A stretch of 20,006 nt of DNA from Pseudomonadota bacterium (lineage in GTDB: Bacteria; Pseudomonadota; Gammaproteobacteria; Burkholderiales; Burkholderiaceae_C). Positions 7,915-15,533 of this stretch are shown here, in pieces (position 1 is the first letter of the stretch; each line of letters begins with the position of its first letter). The stretch is from assembly GCA_023394015.1 (NCBI GenBank), contig JAEXBL010000481.1, positions 1 to 20,006 of the forward strand, read 5' to 3'. A model generated the notes under the pieces. That model was not told the DNA's origin and made no database searches. It worked only from the letters and a program-made list of their open reading frames with translations. The translations under genes were made by a program, and so were the position numbers.

Positions 7915-8585
7915 GCGGGGTCTTTGAAAAGGTCGAGGATGCGCCAGCCGCGCTGGCTGGCAATGGCGCGCAGGGTGTCGTCGGGGTTGGTGGCCACCGG
8001 ATGATGCGCCTTTTCGAGCAGCGGCAGGTCGTTGCGCGAGTCGGAGTAAAAGGTGATCTCCACGTCGCCAAAGCTGCGCCCGCGCGCGGCCAACCATTCG
8101 GCCACGCGCGTCACCTTGCCTTCGCGAAACGAGGGCGTGCCGGCGATCTCGCCGGTGTACCAGCCGCCCGGACCGCGCGCCAGGTTGACGGCGATCAGCT
8201 CGTCGATGCCGAAGCTGTGCGCGATCGGCCGGGTGACGAACTCGTTGGTGGCGGTGACCACCACCAGTTGGTCGCCGGCCTGACGGTGCTGCTCCACCAG
8301 CGCCCGCGCGGCGGGCCGGATGGCCGGCGCGATCACCTCGCGCATGAAGCGCGCGTGCGCCTCGGCCGCCTGGCCGGGGCTGCGGCTGCGCAGCGGGCCG
8401 GTGGTGAAGCGGATGTAGTCGGCGATGTCCAGCGTGCCGGCCAGGTACTGGGCGTAGAAGGCGTCGTTGCGGCGCTTGAACTCGTCGGCATCGGCCCAGC
8501 CGATGCGGGTGACGAACTCGCCCCAGGCGTGGTCGGAGTCGATGGGGATCAGCGTGTGGTCGAGGTCGAAAAGGGCGAGTTTCAT
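7911..8585 (-). CDS. HAD-IB family phosphatase (SerB-like)
   Basis: A 224-residue hydrolase of the HAD superfamily, subfamily IB (TIGR01490-type), related to phosphoserine phosphatase. All four motifs are present: I, FDLDHT (Asp7 nucleophile, Asp9); II, VVVTATN (Thr111); III, Lys157 in REGKV; IV, YSDSRNDLPLL (Asp182, Asp186). The helical C1 cap lies at about residues 17-90. The substrate is unknown. Relatives include phosphoserine and histidinol-phosphate phosphatases, but nothing here decides. The start is the ATG at 8585, which puts the nucleophile at residue 7. A TTG four codons upstream is less likely. There is no strong Shine-Dalgarno sequence. The gene lies between hda and pcnB, a conserved betaproteobacterial order, and its stop overlaps the pcnB start by four bases. 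Confidence 0.92.
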   Translation of the reverse strand: MKLALFDLDHTLIPIDSDHAWGEFVTRIGWADADEFKRRNDAFYAQYLAGTLDIADYIRFTTGPLRSRSPGQAAEAHARFMREVIAPAIRPAARALVEQHRQAGDQLVVVTATNEFVTRPIAHSFGIDELIAVNLARGPGGWYTGEIAGTPSFREGKVTRVAEWLAARGRSFGDVEITFYSDSRNDLPLLEKAHHPVATNPDDTLRAIASQRGWRILDLFKDPA

Positions 8586-8607
8586 GGGCAGGGGCAAAAG
8601 TCCAATA

Positions 8608-8717
8608 CCGGACGCGAAGGACGCAAAGGATTCGCGAAGAACGCAAAAGGAACAGCAAAAATGTTTCTTGATTTTCTTTCGCGTCCTTCGCGTGACTTTC
8701 GCGCCCTTCGCGTCCGG
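8608..8717. repeat. Long inverted repeat of GCGAAGGAC type
   Basis: The left arm (about 8608-8650: CCGGACGCGAAGGACGCAAA, then a second GCGAAGAACGC unit) and the right arm (about 8675-8717: CGCGTCCTTCGCGTGACTTT, then CGCCCTTCGCGTCCGG) are imperfect reverse complements of about 43 bases. An AT-rich loop (around 8652-8674, containing ATGTTTCTTGATTTTC) separates them. Each arm is built of two similar units. The element lies 17 bp beyond the hda stop and upstream of the HAD gene. Similar GCGAAGGAC sequences recur in intergenic regions of many proteobacteria. A transcript would form a long hairpin here. Confidence 0.85.
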
Positions 8718-8734
8718 CTGTTCAGGTTTGTTTG

Positions 8735-9421
8735 CTATTCATTCTCCAGCATCGACTTGACGAGCGGAATGGTGATGGCGCGCTGCGTCTGCAGCGCATA
8801 GCGGTCCAGGTGCTCCAGCAGTTGCATCAGGCTGCCCAGATCGCGCGAGAAGCGCCCCAGCACGAAGTTCATCACCTCGTCGGACAGGAACACGCCGCGC
8901 GCGTCGGCGGCGCGGCGCAGCACGGCGCGCATCTCCACTTCGGGCAGCACCTGCAGCTCGAACACATGGCCCCAGCCCAGGCGCGTGCGCAGGTCCTCGC
9001 GCAGCGGCAGGTCGGCCGGTGGCAGCTCGCCAGCGGCCAGCACCGCGCGCGGGCGGCCGGCGGCCGGCGCCACGGCGTTGACGAACCAGTTGAAGGCGGT
9101 GTGCTGCAACTCGGCGCCGTACAGGTGCACGTCGTCCAGCAGCACCGCGTCCCAGTGCTCGCTGAAGGCGCCGCGCGGCGGTGCGTCGGCATCCAGCCAG
9201 CCCACGGCCGCGCCCTGCCCCAGCAGTGCCTGGCGCACGGCGCGCAGCAAATGCGTCTTGCCGGCGCCGGGCGGCCCCCACAGGTAGGTCGGCACCGGCG
9301 AGCGGGTGGCGCTTTCGCTCCAGAGGCGCAGGTGCTGCACGGCCTGCGCGTTGCGCCCGGCCAGAAAGCCGTCCAGCGTGGGCTCGGGGGCCAGGCCGAT
9401 GTCGAGGGCGATTTGCTTCAC
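8735..9421 (-). CDS. hda: DnaA regulatory inactivator Hda
   Basis: Hda works with the DNA-loaded beta clamp to stimulate ATP hydrolysis by DnaA and prevent re-initiation. It has 228 residues and a DnaA-like AAA+ domain. Seen: an N-terminal clamp-binding-like sequence KQIALDIGL (residues 2-10, QxxLxL pattern), Walker A GPPGAGKTHLL (49-59), Walker B AVLLDDVHLYG (92-102), and a C-terminal lid region with FSRDLGSLMQLLEHLDRYAL and the terminal RAITIPLVKSML. I chose the GTG at 9421: it places the clamp motif at the very N-terminus and has an AGGGGGG just upstream. The frame is open further upstream but reads through repeat sequence. The gene is divergent from purM and is followed by the HAD phosphatase, pcnB and folK. 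Confidence 0.94.
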   Translation of the reverse strand: MKQIALDIGLAPEPTLDGFLAGRNAQAVQHLRLWSESATRSPVPTYLWGPPGAGKTHLLRAVRQALLGQGAAVGWLDADAPPRGAFSEHWDAVLLDDVHLYGAELQHTAFNWFVNAVAPAAGRPRAVLAAGELPPADLPLREDLRTRLGWGHVFELQVLPEVEMRAVLRRAADARGVFLSDEVMNFVLGRFSRDLGSLMQLLEHLDRYALQTQRAITIPLVKSMLENE

Positions 9422-9424
9422 GCG

Positions 9425-9531
9425 CCCCCCTGCGGCGCTGTCGGCGCCTTCCCCAAAAAGGAGGGACGACGCCAGCGGCCGCGGCAAGCCCGCTGCGCGG
9501 CGTTCCCGTGCGGTCGGCTCCGCGGCCCCAA
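9425..9531 (+). repeat. Dispersed GC-rich intergenic repeat, copy B
   Basis: Plus-strand copy of the family also present at 14905-15007 and 4727-4842. It runs CCCCCCTGCGGCGCTG, then GAGGGACGACGCCAGCGGCC, GGCAAGCCCGCTGCGCGGCG and CCCGTGCGGTCGGCTCCGCG. Its first bases lie immediately upstream of the hda GTG, and their complement forms the AGGGGGG ribosome-binding site of hda. The rest of the 256-bp hda-purM space (9532-9677) holds the likely purM promoter. Confidence 0.75.
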
Positions 9532-9606
9532 GCGGCACACGCGGTGACGAGCACCGCGACACACGAAATGCGGTCGAAAACGGGGAAGCAAAGGGAGTGC
9601 AGCGCC

Positions 9607-9612
9607 TAGAAT
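9607..9612 (+). promoter_or_regulatory. Possible -10 box of purM
   Basis: TAGAAT, 66 bp upstream of the purM ATG. The same hexamer precedes rpsT (14421-14426) and argD (15475-15480), each in a GC-rich context. No clear -35 is present. A small perfect hairpin, AATCAA-GGGC-TTGATT followed by TT (9610-9625), overlaps it. The hairpin is too weak to call a terminator. Confidence 0.35.
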
Positions 9613-9677
9613 CAAGGGCTTGATTTTAAGCCGGTGCCCCATGGTGGCGCCTTTTGCAGTCTCTCACCAGCGCGCCC

Positions 9678-10733
9678 ATGAGCTCCTCCCCTGCCCCAGC
9701 CACCCCTCTCAGCTACAAGGACGCCGGTGTCGACATCGACGCCGGCGACGCGCTGGTCGAGCGCATCAAGCCGCTGGCCAAGAAGACCCTGCGCGAAGGT
9801 GTGCTGTCGGGCCTGGGCGGCTTTGGCGCGCTGTTCGAGGTGCCCAAGCGCTACCGCGAGCCGGTGCTGGTCAGCGGCACCGACGGCGTGGGCACCAAGC
9901 TGCGCCTGGCGTTTGAATGGGGCATGCACGACACCGTGGGCATCGACCTGGTGGCCATGAGCGTGAACGACGTGCTGGTGCAGGGCGCCGAGCCGCTGTT
10001 CTTTCTCGACTACTTCGCCTGCGGCAAGCTGGATGTGGACACCGCCGCCGCCGTGGTCGGCGGCATCGCCAAGGGCTGCGAGCTGGCCGGCTGCGCCCTG
10101 ATCGGCGGCGAGACGGCCGAGATGCCCGGCATGTTCCCGCCGGGCGAATACGACCTGGCGGGCTTTTGCGTGGGCGCGGTGGACAAGTCGAAGATCCTCA
10201 GTGGTCGCGACGTGGCCGCGGGCGACGTGGTGCTGGGCCTGGCCAGCAGCGGCGTGCACAGCAACGGTTTCAGCCTGGTGCGCAAGTGCATCGAGCGCGC
10301 GACGGCCGACGGCGGCCAGTTGCCCGCCACGCTGGACGGCCAGCCGTTCCGGCAGGCCGTGATGGCGCCCACGCGCATCTACGTGAAGAACGTGCTGGCG
10401 GCGCTGGCGCAGCACGGGATCAAGGCCCTGGCCCACATCACCGGCGGCGGCCTGCTGGAGAACATTCCGCGCGTGCTGCCCGAAGGCCTGGCGGCGCAAC
10501 TGGTCAAGGGCAGCTGGCCGCAAAGCGAGCTGTTCGCCTGGCTGCAGCAAACGGCGGGCATCGACGACACCGAGATGAACCGCACCTTCAACAACGGCAT
10601 CGGCATGGTGCTGGTGGTGGCTGCCAGCGACGCCGCCGCCTGCGCCGCCACGCTGCGCGCCGCGGGCGAGCAGGTGTTCGAGATTGGCCGCATCGGCCCG
10701 CGCGGCGACGGCGCCGCCGTCACCGTGGCCTGA
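9678..10733 (+). CDS. purM: Phosphoribosylformylglycinamidine cyclo-ligase (AIR synthetase)
   Basis: PurM closes the imidazole ring of purines, converting FGAM and ATP to AIR. It is a cytosolic homodimer. It has 351 residues against 345 in E. coli. Seen: [20 protein letters not shown] (11-30), [15 protein letters not shown] (65-79), [27 protein letters not shown] (88-114), [21 protein letters not shown] (143-163), [17 protein letters not shown] (187-203), and a C-terminal AIRS half with [15 protein letters not shown] and [11 protein letters not shown]. The ATG at 9678 gives the standard start. A TTG 24 bases upstream is possible but has no better ribosome-binding site. The gene is divergent from hda. 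A membrane protein follows 38 bp downstream on the same strand. Confidence 0.98.
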   Translation: MSSSPAPATPLSYKDAGVDIDAGDALVERIKPLAKKTLREGVLSGLGGFGALFEVPKRYREPVLVSGTDGVGTKLRLAFEWGMHDTVGIDLVAMSVNDVLVQGAEPLFFLDYFACGKLDVDTAAAVVGGIAKGCELAGCALIGGETAEMPGMFPPGEYDLAGFCVGAVDKSKILSGRDVAAGDVVLGLASSGVHSNGFSLVRKCIERATADGGQLPATLDGQPFRQAVMAPTRIYVKNVLAALAQHGIKALAHITGGGLLENIPRVLPEGLAAQLVKGSWPQSELFAWLQQTAGIDDTEMNRTFNNGIGMVLVVAASDAAACAATLRAAGEQVFEIGRIGPRGDGAAVTVA

Positions 10734-10771
10734 AAGCGCCGCCGCCCCACCCCGCCCACGCCCCCAACCGC

Positions 10772-11800
10772 TTGCCCTTGCCCACCCCGCGCTCCGACGC
10801 CCGCGAACTGGTCGCCACGCTGGTCAGCCATGGCCTGATGGTGGCGGCGCTGCTGCTGGTCATGTGGCAGGGGCTGCTGCCGGGCCTGCTGTGCGTGTGC
10901 CTGGGCTTTCTGGCCACGCGCTGGCTCAGCCCACGCCTGGGCGTGCTCACCCGCGCCGGCGACGGCCAGGCGCCGCGACTGGCGGCCACCCTGGTGGCGC
11001 TGGTGCCGGTGGTGCTGATCGCCTTCATGGTGCCGCGCACCCGCGGCGTGCTGCTGGACGCGCCCGAGCAGTACCGCGACCTGCTGGCCTTTTTGTCGCG
11101 CACGGTGATGGAGTTGAGCGACAAGCTGCCGCCCGACATTGCGGCGCAGCTGCCGCGCGGCGCCGAGGACGTGCAGCGCGTCATCGCCACCTACCTGGCC
11201 AGCAAGGCCGGCGCGCTGGCCACCACCGGGCGCGCCTGGCTGTCGGGCCTGCTGTTTGCCTTCGTCGGCCTGCTGATCGGGGCGCTGGCCGCGGCCCGGC
11301 CGTCGATCATCGTGCTCAAGCCGCTGTCGGCGCAGCTACACCTGCGCCTGGCGCGCTTTGGCCAGACCTTCCGCCAGATCGTGGTGGCGCAGTTCTTCAT
11401 CGCCCTGTTCAACACCTTGCTCACGGCCATCTTCCTGCTGGCCATCCTGCCGATGTGGGGCTACCGCCTGCCCTACAGCTGGGCGCTGATCCTGCTGACC
11501 TTCGCCGCCGGGCTGATCCCCATCGTGGGCAACCTGATCTGCAACGCGGTGCTGACGCTGGTGGGCCTGTCGGTGTCGCCCTGGGTGGCGCTGGCCTGCC
11601 TGGCCTTCCTGATCGCCATCCACAAGGCCGAGTACTTCATCAACGCCAAGGTCATCGGCCACCGCACCCACATGGCGGTGTGGGAGCTGCTGGCGGTGAT
11701 GTTCGTGCTGGAGGCCATCTTCGGCCCCGCCGGGCTGGTGGCGGCGCCGCTGTTCTATGCCTACGCCAAGAAGGAGCTGGAGGCGTCGGGCTGGGTGTAG
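10772..11800 (+). CDS. AI-2E/PerM family transporter
   Basis: A polytopic inner-membrane protein of the AI-2E transporter (PerM/UPF0118) family, 342 residues from the chosen start. Hydrophobic segments lie at about 22-47 (two short helices around QGLLPG), 70-88 and near the middle (LSGLLFAFVGLLIGALAAA). A final cluster contains QFFIALFNTLLTAIFLLAIL, the family-typical AGLIPIVGNLI, and LVAAPLFYAYAKKEL near the C-terminus. A large, poorly hydrophobic loop with amphipathic helices sits between helix 3 and the middle, as in the family. Some members move small molecules or sodium. The substrate here is unknown. The start is uncertain: TTG at 10772 (or 10778) keeps a cytoplasmic N-tail, whereas the first in-frame ATG (10838) begins inside helix 1. 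The order purM-permease is conserved in Burkholderiales. Confidence 0.85.
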   Translation: MPLPTPRSDARELVATLVSHGLMVAALLLVMWQGLLPGLLCVCLGFLATRWLSPRLGVLTRAGDGQAPRLAATLVALVPVVLIAFMVPRTRGVLLDAPEQYRDLLAFLSRTVMELSDKLPPDIAAQLPRGAEDVQRVIATYLASKAGALATTGRAWLSGLLFAFVGLLIGALAAARPSIIVLKPLSAQLHLRLARFGQTFRQIVVAQFFIALFNTLLTAIFLLAILPMWGYRLPYSWALILLTFAAGLIPIVGNLICNAVLTLVGLSVSPWVALACLAFLIAIHKAEYFINAKVIGHRTHMAVWELLAVMFVLEAIFGPAGLVAAPLFYAYAKKELEASGWV

Positions 11801-11850
11801 GCCCCTCGGTCAGGCGCTGACGGGCTGAAGCGCTTGCAGCGGGGCGCTGC

Positions 11851-12702
11851 TCACGACACCGACCGCCCCAGCGCCGCCAGCCGGTCGGCCATGGCGGCGC
11901 GGTCGTCGGTGTCGCCGGCCTGCTGCAGGTACACCGTCAGGTCGGCCCGGGCACGCTCCACCTCGCCCAGGGCGGCCAGCGCCAGCCCACGGTCGCGGTA
12001 TTCCACCCAGGCGTCGGGCAGCAGCACGATGAGCCGGTCCTGCACCGGCACGAAGCGCGGCCAATCCTCCTGCGTGCGGTGGATGTCCTGCAGGTTGCGC
12101 AGCATACGCGCCAGGATCTGGCGCGCGCTGGCCGGGCGCAGGTACAGCGACAGCGGCAGTTCGCTGTCGGCGGCGGCGGGCAGCAGCGGGTGCAGCTCTT
12201 CGAGGCGCTCGCGCAAATCGGCCCGGCCCAGCGACTGGCCGGTGAAGGGGTCGATCACCACCCGGCCGGCGTCCAGCGACACCTGCACCAGAAAGTGGCC
12301 GGGAAAGCCGATGCCCTGCACCGCCAGCCCCAGGCCCTGGGCCAGTTCCAGCCACAGCACGGCCAACGAGATCGGGATGCCGCGCCGCGTGTGCAGCACC
12401 TGGTGCAGGTAGCTGTTGTCGGGGTTGTAGTAGTCGTTGACGTTGCCGCCAAAGCCCAGGTCGCCGAAGAAGAACTGGTTCAGCGTGCGCAAGCGGTCCA
12501 AGCCGCCGGCGTCGGCGCCCAGCCGGCGCTTCAGCCGCGCGGCCAGCTGATCGACCCCGCTCAGCACCTGCTGCATATCCAGCTCGGGGTATTCGTCCTG
12601 CGCCAGGCTGGCCGCGGCCTCCAGCAGCGGCAGGTGCTCGTCGCTGTGCACCAGGGTGCTGAAGTACTGCAGCGGCGTGGGGACCGGAAAGTCGAACGTC
12701 AT
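11851..12702 (-). CDS. SirB1 family protein (transglutaminase-like plus TPR)
   Basis: A 283-residue protein of the SirB1 family: an N-terminal transglutaminase-like fold followed by a short tetratricopeptide region. Seen: RTLNQFFFGDLGFGGNVNDYYNPDNSYL (72-99), RRGIPISLAVLWLELAQ (107-122), GIGFPGHFLV (130-139), DPFTGQ (151-156) and NLQDIHRTQEDW. The C-terminal helical pair contains WVEYRDRGLALAALGEVERARADLTVYL. The family's biochemical role is not established. The cysteine of true transglutaminases is not apparent at the expected place, and GIPISLAVL occupies it. The start at 12702 (MTFDFPVPTP) fits the family, and upstream in-frame sequence is non-conserved. It follows murJ by 84 bp on the same strand. 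That gap holds a perfect 14-bp palindrome, GCCGGCGCGCCGGC (12717-12730). The gene is convergent with the AI-2E-type gene, 50 bp apart. Confidence 0.88.
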   Translation of the reverse strand: MTFDFPVPTPLQYFSTLVHSDEHLPLLEAAASLAQDEYPELDMQQVLSGVDQLAARLKRRLGADAGGLDRLRTLNQFFFGDLGFGGNVNDYYNPDNSYLHQVLHTRRGIPISLAVLWLELAQGLGLAVQGIGFPGHFLVQVSLDAGRVVIDPFTGQSLGRADLRERLEELHPLLPAAADSELPLSLYLRPASARQILARMLRNLQDIHRTQEDWPRFVPVQDRLIVLLPDAWVEYRDRGLALAALGEVERARADLTVYLQQAGDTDDRAAMADRLAALGRSVS

Positions 12703-12786
12703 GCCCGTGGTTGTAGGCCGGCGCGCCGGCGCCGTCAATGCGGGGCAACCACGCGGGCCGCCGCCGCGGTCTTGTAACTTTCAGTC

Positions 12787-14340
12787 TCAGCGCCGCAGCA
12801 GCGCCCGCAGCCGCAGGCCCGAGCCCAGCAGCGCCGCGAAGTAGATCGCCGCCGCGCCGACGATCACCAGCGCCAGCAGGCCGGCGCGCGGCAGCGCCGC
12901 CGTGCCCAGCCAGTCGAAGCGGCGCGTGGCCCACACCAGAAAGCCGCTCATCAGCAGCGTGGCACCCAGCACCTGGGCGGCGAACACGGCCCAGCCGCGC
13001 TGCGGCCGGTAGCTGCCGCGGCGGATCAGCCCGATCAGCAGCCAGCCGGCGTTGATCATGGCGCCCAGCGCGATCGACAGCGTGAGCGCGGCGTGCTGCA
13101 TCAGCGGCACCAGAATCAGGTTGAAGCACTGGGTGAGCACCAGCACCGCAATGGCGATCTTGACCGGCGTGCGGATGTCCAGGCTGGCGTAATAGCCCGG
13201 CGCCAGCACCTTCACCGCCACCAGCCCGAGCAGGCCGACGCCGTAGCCCATCAGCGCCAGGGCCACGCGCTGCACGTCACCGGCGTCGAAGCGGCCGTGG
13301 TGGAACAGCGTGGCGATCAGTGGCACGGCGAAGGTGAGCAGCGCCGCCGCGCAGGGCAGCGCCAGCAGCAGCACCAGGCGCAGGCCCCAGTCCAGCATCT
13401 GCGAGTAGCGCGCCTCGTCGCCGCTGGCGCGCGCGGCCGCCAGCTGCGGCGTCAGCACCACGCCCAGCGCCACGCCCAGCAGCGCGGTCGGGAACTCCAT
13501 CAGCCGGTCGGCGTACCAGACCCAGGTGACGCTGCCGGCCGCCAGGTGCGAGGCGATCTGCGTGTTGATCAGCAGCGACAGCTGCGCCACGCCCACGCCC
13601 AGCAGCGCCGGCAACATCAGCGTCAGCACCTGGCGCACGCCGGCCTGCTGCCAGGCGGCGCGCAGGCGCGGCCAGCTCAGGCCGATGCGCGGCAGCAGGC
13701 CCAGCCGCAGCAGCGCCGGAACCTGCACCCCCAGTTGCAGCAGGCCGCCCAGCATCACGCCGCCGGCCATGGCGTAGATGGGCTCGATGCCCATGCGCGC
13801 GAACCACGGCGCGCCCAGCCAGGCGGCGGCGATCATGGGCAGGTTCAGCAGCACCGGCGTGGCCGCCGGCACGGCAAAGTGCTTCCAAGTGTTCAGGATG
13901 CCGGCCGAGAGCGCCACCAGCGACATGCAGGCGATGTAGGGAAACATCCAGCGCGTCATCAGCACGCCGGCGTCGAAGCTTGGGGCATCCAGGCCGCTGG
14001 CCAGGGCCCACACCAGCAGCGGCGCCGCCGCCACGCCGACCCCGCAGGTGGCCAGCAGCACCCAGGCCAGCGCCGTCGCCACGTGGTCGATCAGCAGCTT
14101 GGTGGCTTCGTCGCCATCACGCGCCTTGGCCGAGGCCAGCACCGGCACGAAGGCCTGGCTGAACGCGCCTTCGGCGAACAGCCGCCGCAGCAGGTTGGGA
14201 ATGCGAAACGCCACGTTGAAGGCGTCGGTCAGCCCGCTGACGCCGAAGGCCGAGGCCATGAGCAGGTCGCGCACCAGGCCCGTGATGCGCGAGACCAGGG
14301 TCAGCAGGGAAACGGTGGAGGCGGCTTTGAACAGGCTCAT
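12787..14340 (-). CDS. murJ: Lipid II flippase MurJ
   Basis: MurJ (MviN) moves lipid-linked peptidoglycan precursor across the inner membrane and is essential. It has 517 residues with about 14 membrane helices, as in the MOP-superfamily. Seen: N-terminal MSLFKAASTVSLLTLVSRITGLVRDLLMASAFG (1-33), LTDAFNVAFRIPNLLRRLFAEGAFSQAFVPVL (37-68, including the conserved arginines of the central cavity), TWVWYADRLMEFPTALLGVALGVVLTPQL, and APGYYASLDIRTPVKIAI in the second half. The ATG at 14340 is the family start, so the frame's longer upstream extension is not coding. It is divergent from rpsT with 132 bp between, and the SirB1-type gene follows. This arrangement is familiar in Comamonadaceae. Confidence 0.97.
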   Translation of the reverse strand: MSLFKAASTVSLLTLVSRITGLVRDLLMASAFGVSGLTDAFNVAFRIPNLLRRLFAEGAFSQAFVPVLASAKARDGDEATKLLIDHVATALAWVLLATCGVGVAAAPLLVWALASGLDAPSFDAGVLMTRWMFPYIACMSLVALSAGILNTWKHFAVPAATPVLLNLPMIAAAWLGAPWFARMGIEPIYAMAGGVMLGGLLQLGVQVPALLRLGLLPRIGLSWPRLRAAWQQAGVRQVLTLMLPALLGVGVAQLSLLINTQIASHLAAGSVTWVWYADRLMEFPTALLGVALGVVLTPQLAAARASGDEARYSQMLDWGLRLVLLLALPCAAALLTFAVPLIATLFHHGRFDAGDVQRVALALMGYGVGLLGLVAVKVLAPGYYASLDIRTPVKIAIAVLVLTQCFNLILVPLMQHAALTLSIALGAMINAGWLLIGLIRRGSYRPQRGWAVFAAQVLGATLLMSGFLVWATRRFDWLGTAALPRAGLLALVIVGAAAIYFAALLGSGLRLRALLRR

Positions 14341-14370
14341 GGCGGACGGGCGGTGGGGCGCCAGTGTAGT

Positions 14371-14397
14371 CGCCGGGCGTGCCCGCCCACGCCGGCG
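14371..14397. repeat. Inverted repeat between murJ and rpsT
   Basis: CGCCGGGCGTG (14371-14381) is mirrored by CACGCCGGCG (14388-14397) with one extra G. It lies upstream of the possible rpsT -10 box (TAGAAT, 14421-14426) and could be an operator or simply a GC-rich hairpin. The rest of the 132-bp divergent space shows no other clear signal. Confidence 0.5.
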
Positions 14398-14420
14398 TGG
14401 CGAAATTGGCGCCGCACTGG

Positions 14421-14426
14421 TAGAAT
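14421..14426 (+). promoter_or_regulatory. Possible -10 box of rpsT
   Basis: TAGAAT, 47 bp upstream of the rpsT start, which gives a short leader of about 40 bases. No good -35 match is present at 16-18 bp. The call rests on the position and on the same hexamer before purM and argD. Confidence 0.4.
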
Positions 14427-14472
14427 GCCCGGTTTTGCCGACAACATCCTCAAACCTTAAAGGAACACATTC

Positions 14473-14778
14473 ATGGCCGCTGGAAAGCCCAAGAAAAAGA
14501 ACCCCCGCCTGGCATCGGGCCGCAAACGCACCCGCCAGAACGTCAAACTGAACGCCGCGAACACCTCGCTGCGCTCCAAGTACCGCACCTCGGTCAAGAA
14601 CGTCGAAAAAGCCGTTCTGGCCGGTGACCTGGACAAGGCCAAGAGCGCCTTCGCCCTGATGCAGTCGGTGGTCGATTCGGTCGCCGACAAGGGCATCTTC
14701 CACAAGAACAAGGCCGCTCGCGACAAGAGCCGCCTGTCGGCCAAGGTCAAGACCCTGGCCACCCAAGCCGCCGCCTGA
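14473..14778 (+). CDS. rpsT: 30S ribosomal protein S20
   Basis: S20 binds 16S rRNA in the small subunit. It has 101 residues, very basic and helical. The N-terminus [19 protein letters not shown], then [23 protein letters not shown] and the C-terminal [22 protein letters not shown] are the family-typical blocks, in the form seen in Comamonadaceae and related Burkholderiales. The ribosome-binding site AAAGGA (14459-14464) is well placed. The gene is single, with its own upstream region and its own terminator at 14868-14891, and is divergent from murJ. Confidence 0.98.
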   Translation: MAAGKPKKKNPRLASGRKRTRQNVKLNAANTSLRSKYRTSVKNVEKAVLAGDLDKAKSAFALMQSVVDSVADKGIFHKNKAARDKSRLSAKVKTLATQAAA

Positions 14779-14867
14779 CGGTCAACTCAGGTCAACAGCC
14801 CGGCGGGGCCGGCCCAACGCCCCACCCCGCCGCCGTTTGATTCGGGTGCGCTGTCGGCAAAAAGCAG

Positions 14868-14891
14868 AAAACCGCCTTCGGGCGGTTTTTT
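14868..14891 (+). terminator. Intrinsic terminator of rpsT
   Basis: AAACCGCC-TTCG-GGCGGTTTTTT. A 6-bp GC stem closed by a stable TTCG tetraloop, extended by A/T pairs and followed by a run of Ts. It lies 90 bp beyond the rpsT stop. The run of As on the left could let it work on the minus strand too, but DUF3579 is followed first by a dispersed repeat. Confidence 0.93.
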
Positions 14892-14904
14892 GTTGCTTGC
14901 AGAC

Positions 14905-15007
14905 TGGGGGCTGCGGAGCAAGCCGCACGGGGGCGCCGTGGAGCAGGCTTGCCCCGGCCACTGGCGCCGTCCCCCTTAGGAGGAAGCCGCGCAGCGGCTC
15001 AGGGGGG
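14905..15007 (-). repeat. Dispersed GC-rich intergenic repeat, copy A
   Basis: On the minus strand: CCCCCCTGAGCCGCTGCGCG, then CTTCCTCCTAAGGGGGACGG, CGCCAGTGGCCGGGGCAAGC, CTGCTCCACGGCG and CCCGTGCGGCTTGCTCCGCA. It aligns block by block with 9425-9531 and more loosely with 4727-4842. The TGA in the first block is the stop codon of the DUF3579 gene, and the two prolines before it are also encoded by the repeat. Confidence 0.8.
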
Positions 15008-15316
15008 ATCAGGTATCAAGCAGGCCTCGATGACCTGCAGTTCGTTGTCCTTGGCGAAATCCATCACGAAGTCCCAGGCCATGGGCTCGTGCTCGCGCAG
15101 CGCGCGGTGCACCACCACGCACTTGGCCCCGTCCAGCGTGGTCGGCACGCACCAGGGTGAATAGGCGATGTGCGCGCCCTGCCGGGCCGCGCCGCCGGGC
15201 CGGAACTGGGCCATCACCCCGGCCAGGCGCTCGGCCCAGTCGCTGGGGCGAAAGCGCCGCCCGTCGCGGGTGATGCCGCGGATGAAGACCTGGTCGCTGG
15301 TGGGAGTGGACGCCAT
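14999..15316 (-). CDS. DUF3579 domain-containing protein
   Basis: A 105-residue cytosolic protein matching the DUF3579 family, found mainly in betaproteobacteria; function unknown. Seen: DQVFIRGITRDGRRFRPSDWAERLAGVMAQF (8-38), HIAYSPWCVPTTLDGAKCVVVHRAL (about 49-73), and EPMAWDFVMDFAKDNELQVIEACLIP near the C-terminus. The ATG at 15316 (MASTPTSDQVF) is the first reasonable start. The frame is open upstream but passes through the AT-rich promoter region. The final DPP and stop lie in a dispersed repeat, so the original C-terminus may have been altered. The gene is divergent from argD, a neighbourhood I know from Comamonadaceae. That hints at, but does not show, a link to arginine metabolism. 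Confidence 0.88.
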   Translation of the reverse strand: MASTPTSDQVFIRGITRDGRRFRPSDWAERLAGVMAQFRPGGAARQGAHIAYSPWCVPTTLDGAKCVVVHRALREHEPMAWDFVMDFAKDNELQVIEACLIPDPP

Positions 15317-15384
15317 GGATGATTGCGCAAGTGGGCCGCCCGCGCTGGTGACGCTGATGGCCCATCGGGGCCGTGGCGACGCCG

Positions 15385-15410
15385 AATAATTATATCTTAT
15401 ATAAGACTTG
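15385..15410. promoter_or_regulatory. AT-rich divergent promoter/operator region (DUF3579 / argD)
   Basis: An island of about 26 AT-rich bases in GC-rich DNA. It holds GAATAATTAT (15384-15393), which matches the core of the E. coli ARG box, a minus-strand TATAAT (15389-15394) that could serve DUF3579, and a perfect 12-bp palindrome TCTTATATAAGA (15395-15406). ArgR binding is only a suggestion, because the second half of an ARG box is poor. A TAGAAT (15475-15480) nearer argD may be the argD -10. The whole divergent space is 230 bp. Confidence 0.45.
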
Positions 15411-15533
15411 AGGCCCACCTCGCCCGGCATCGCAGTCATGCGAAACCGGCAACAAAACGGCCCGGCCAAGCCCCTAGAATGACATTCCAGCGGGCCACCT
15501 GGGCCCGATTATTTTTGCATTGTCGTCACATCC

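Noticed and set aside
9610..9625. AATCAA-GGGC-TTGATT hairpin followed by Ts before purM
   Set aside because: The stem is AT-rich and only 6 bp, and it overlaps the likely promoter. It is too weak for a terminator or riboswitch, and no known purine aptamer is recognisable.
13093..14460. Plus-strand open frame of about 455 codons opposite murJ
   Set aside because: Composition is Gln/His/Arg/Gly repeats typical of the complement of a Leu/Ala-rich membrane protein. MurJ is certain on the other strand.
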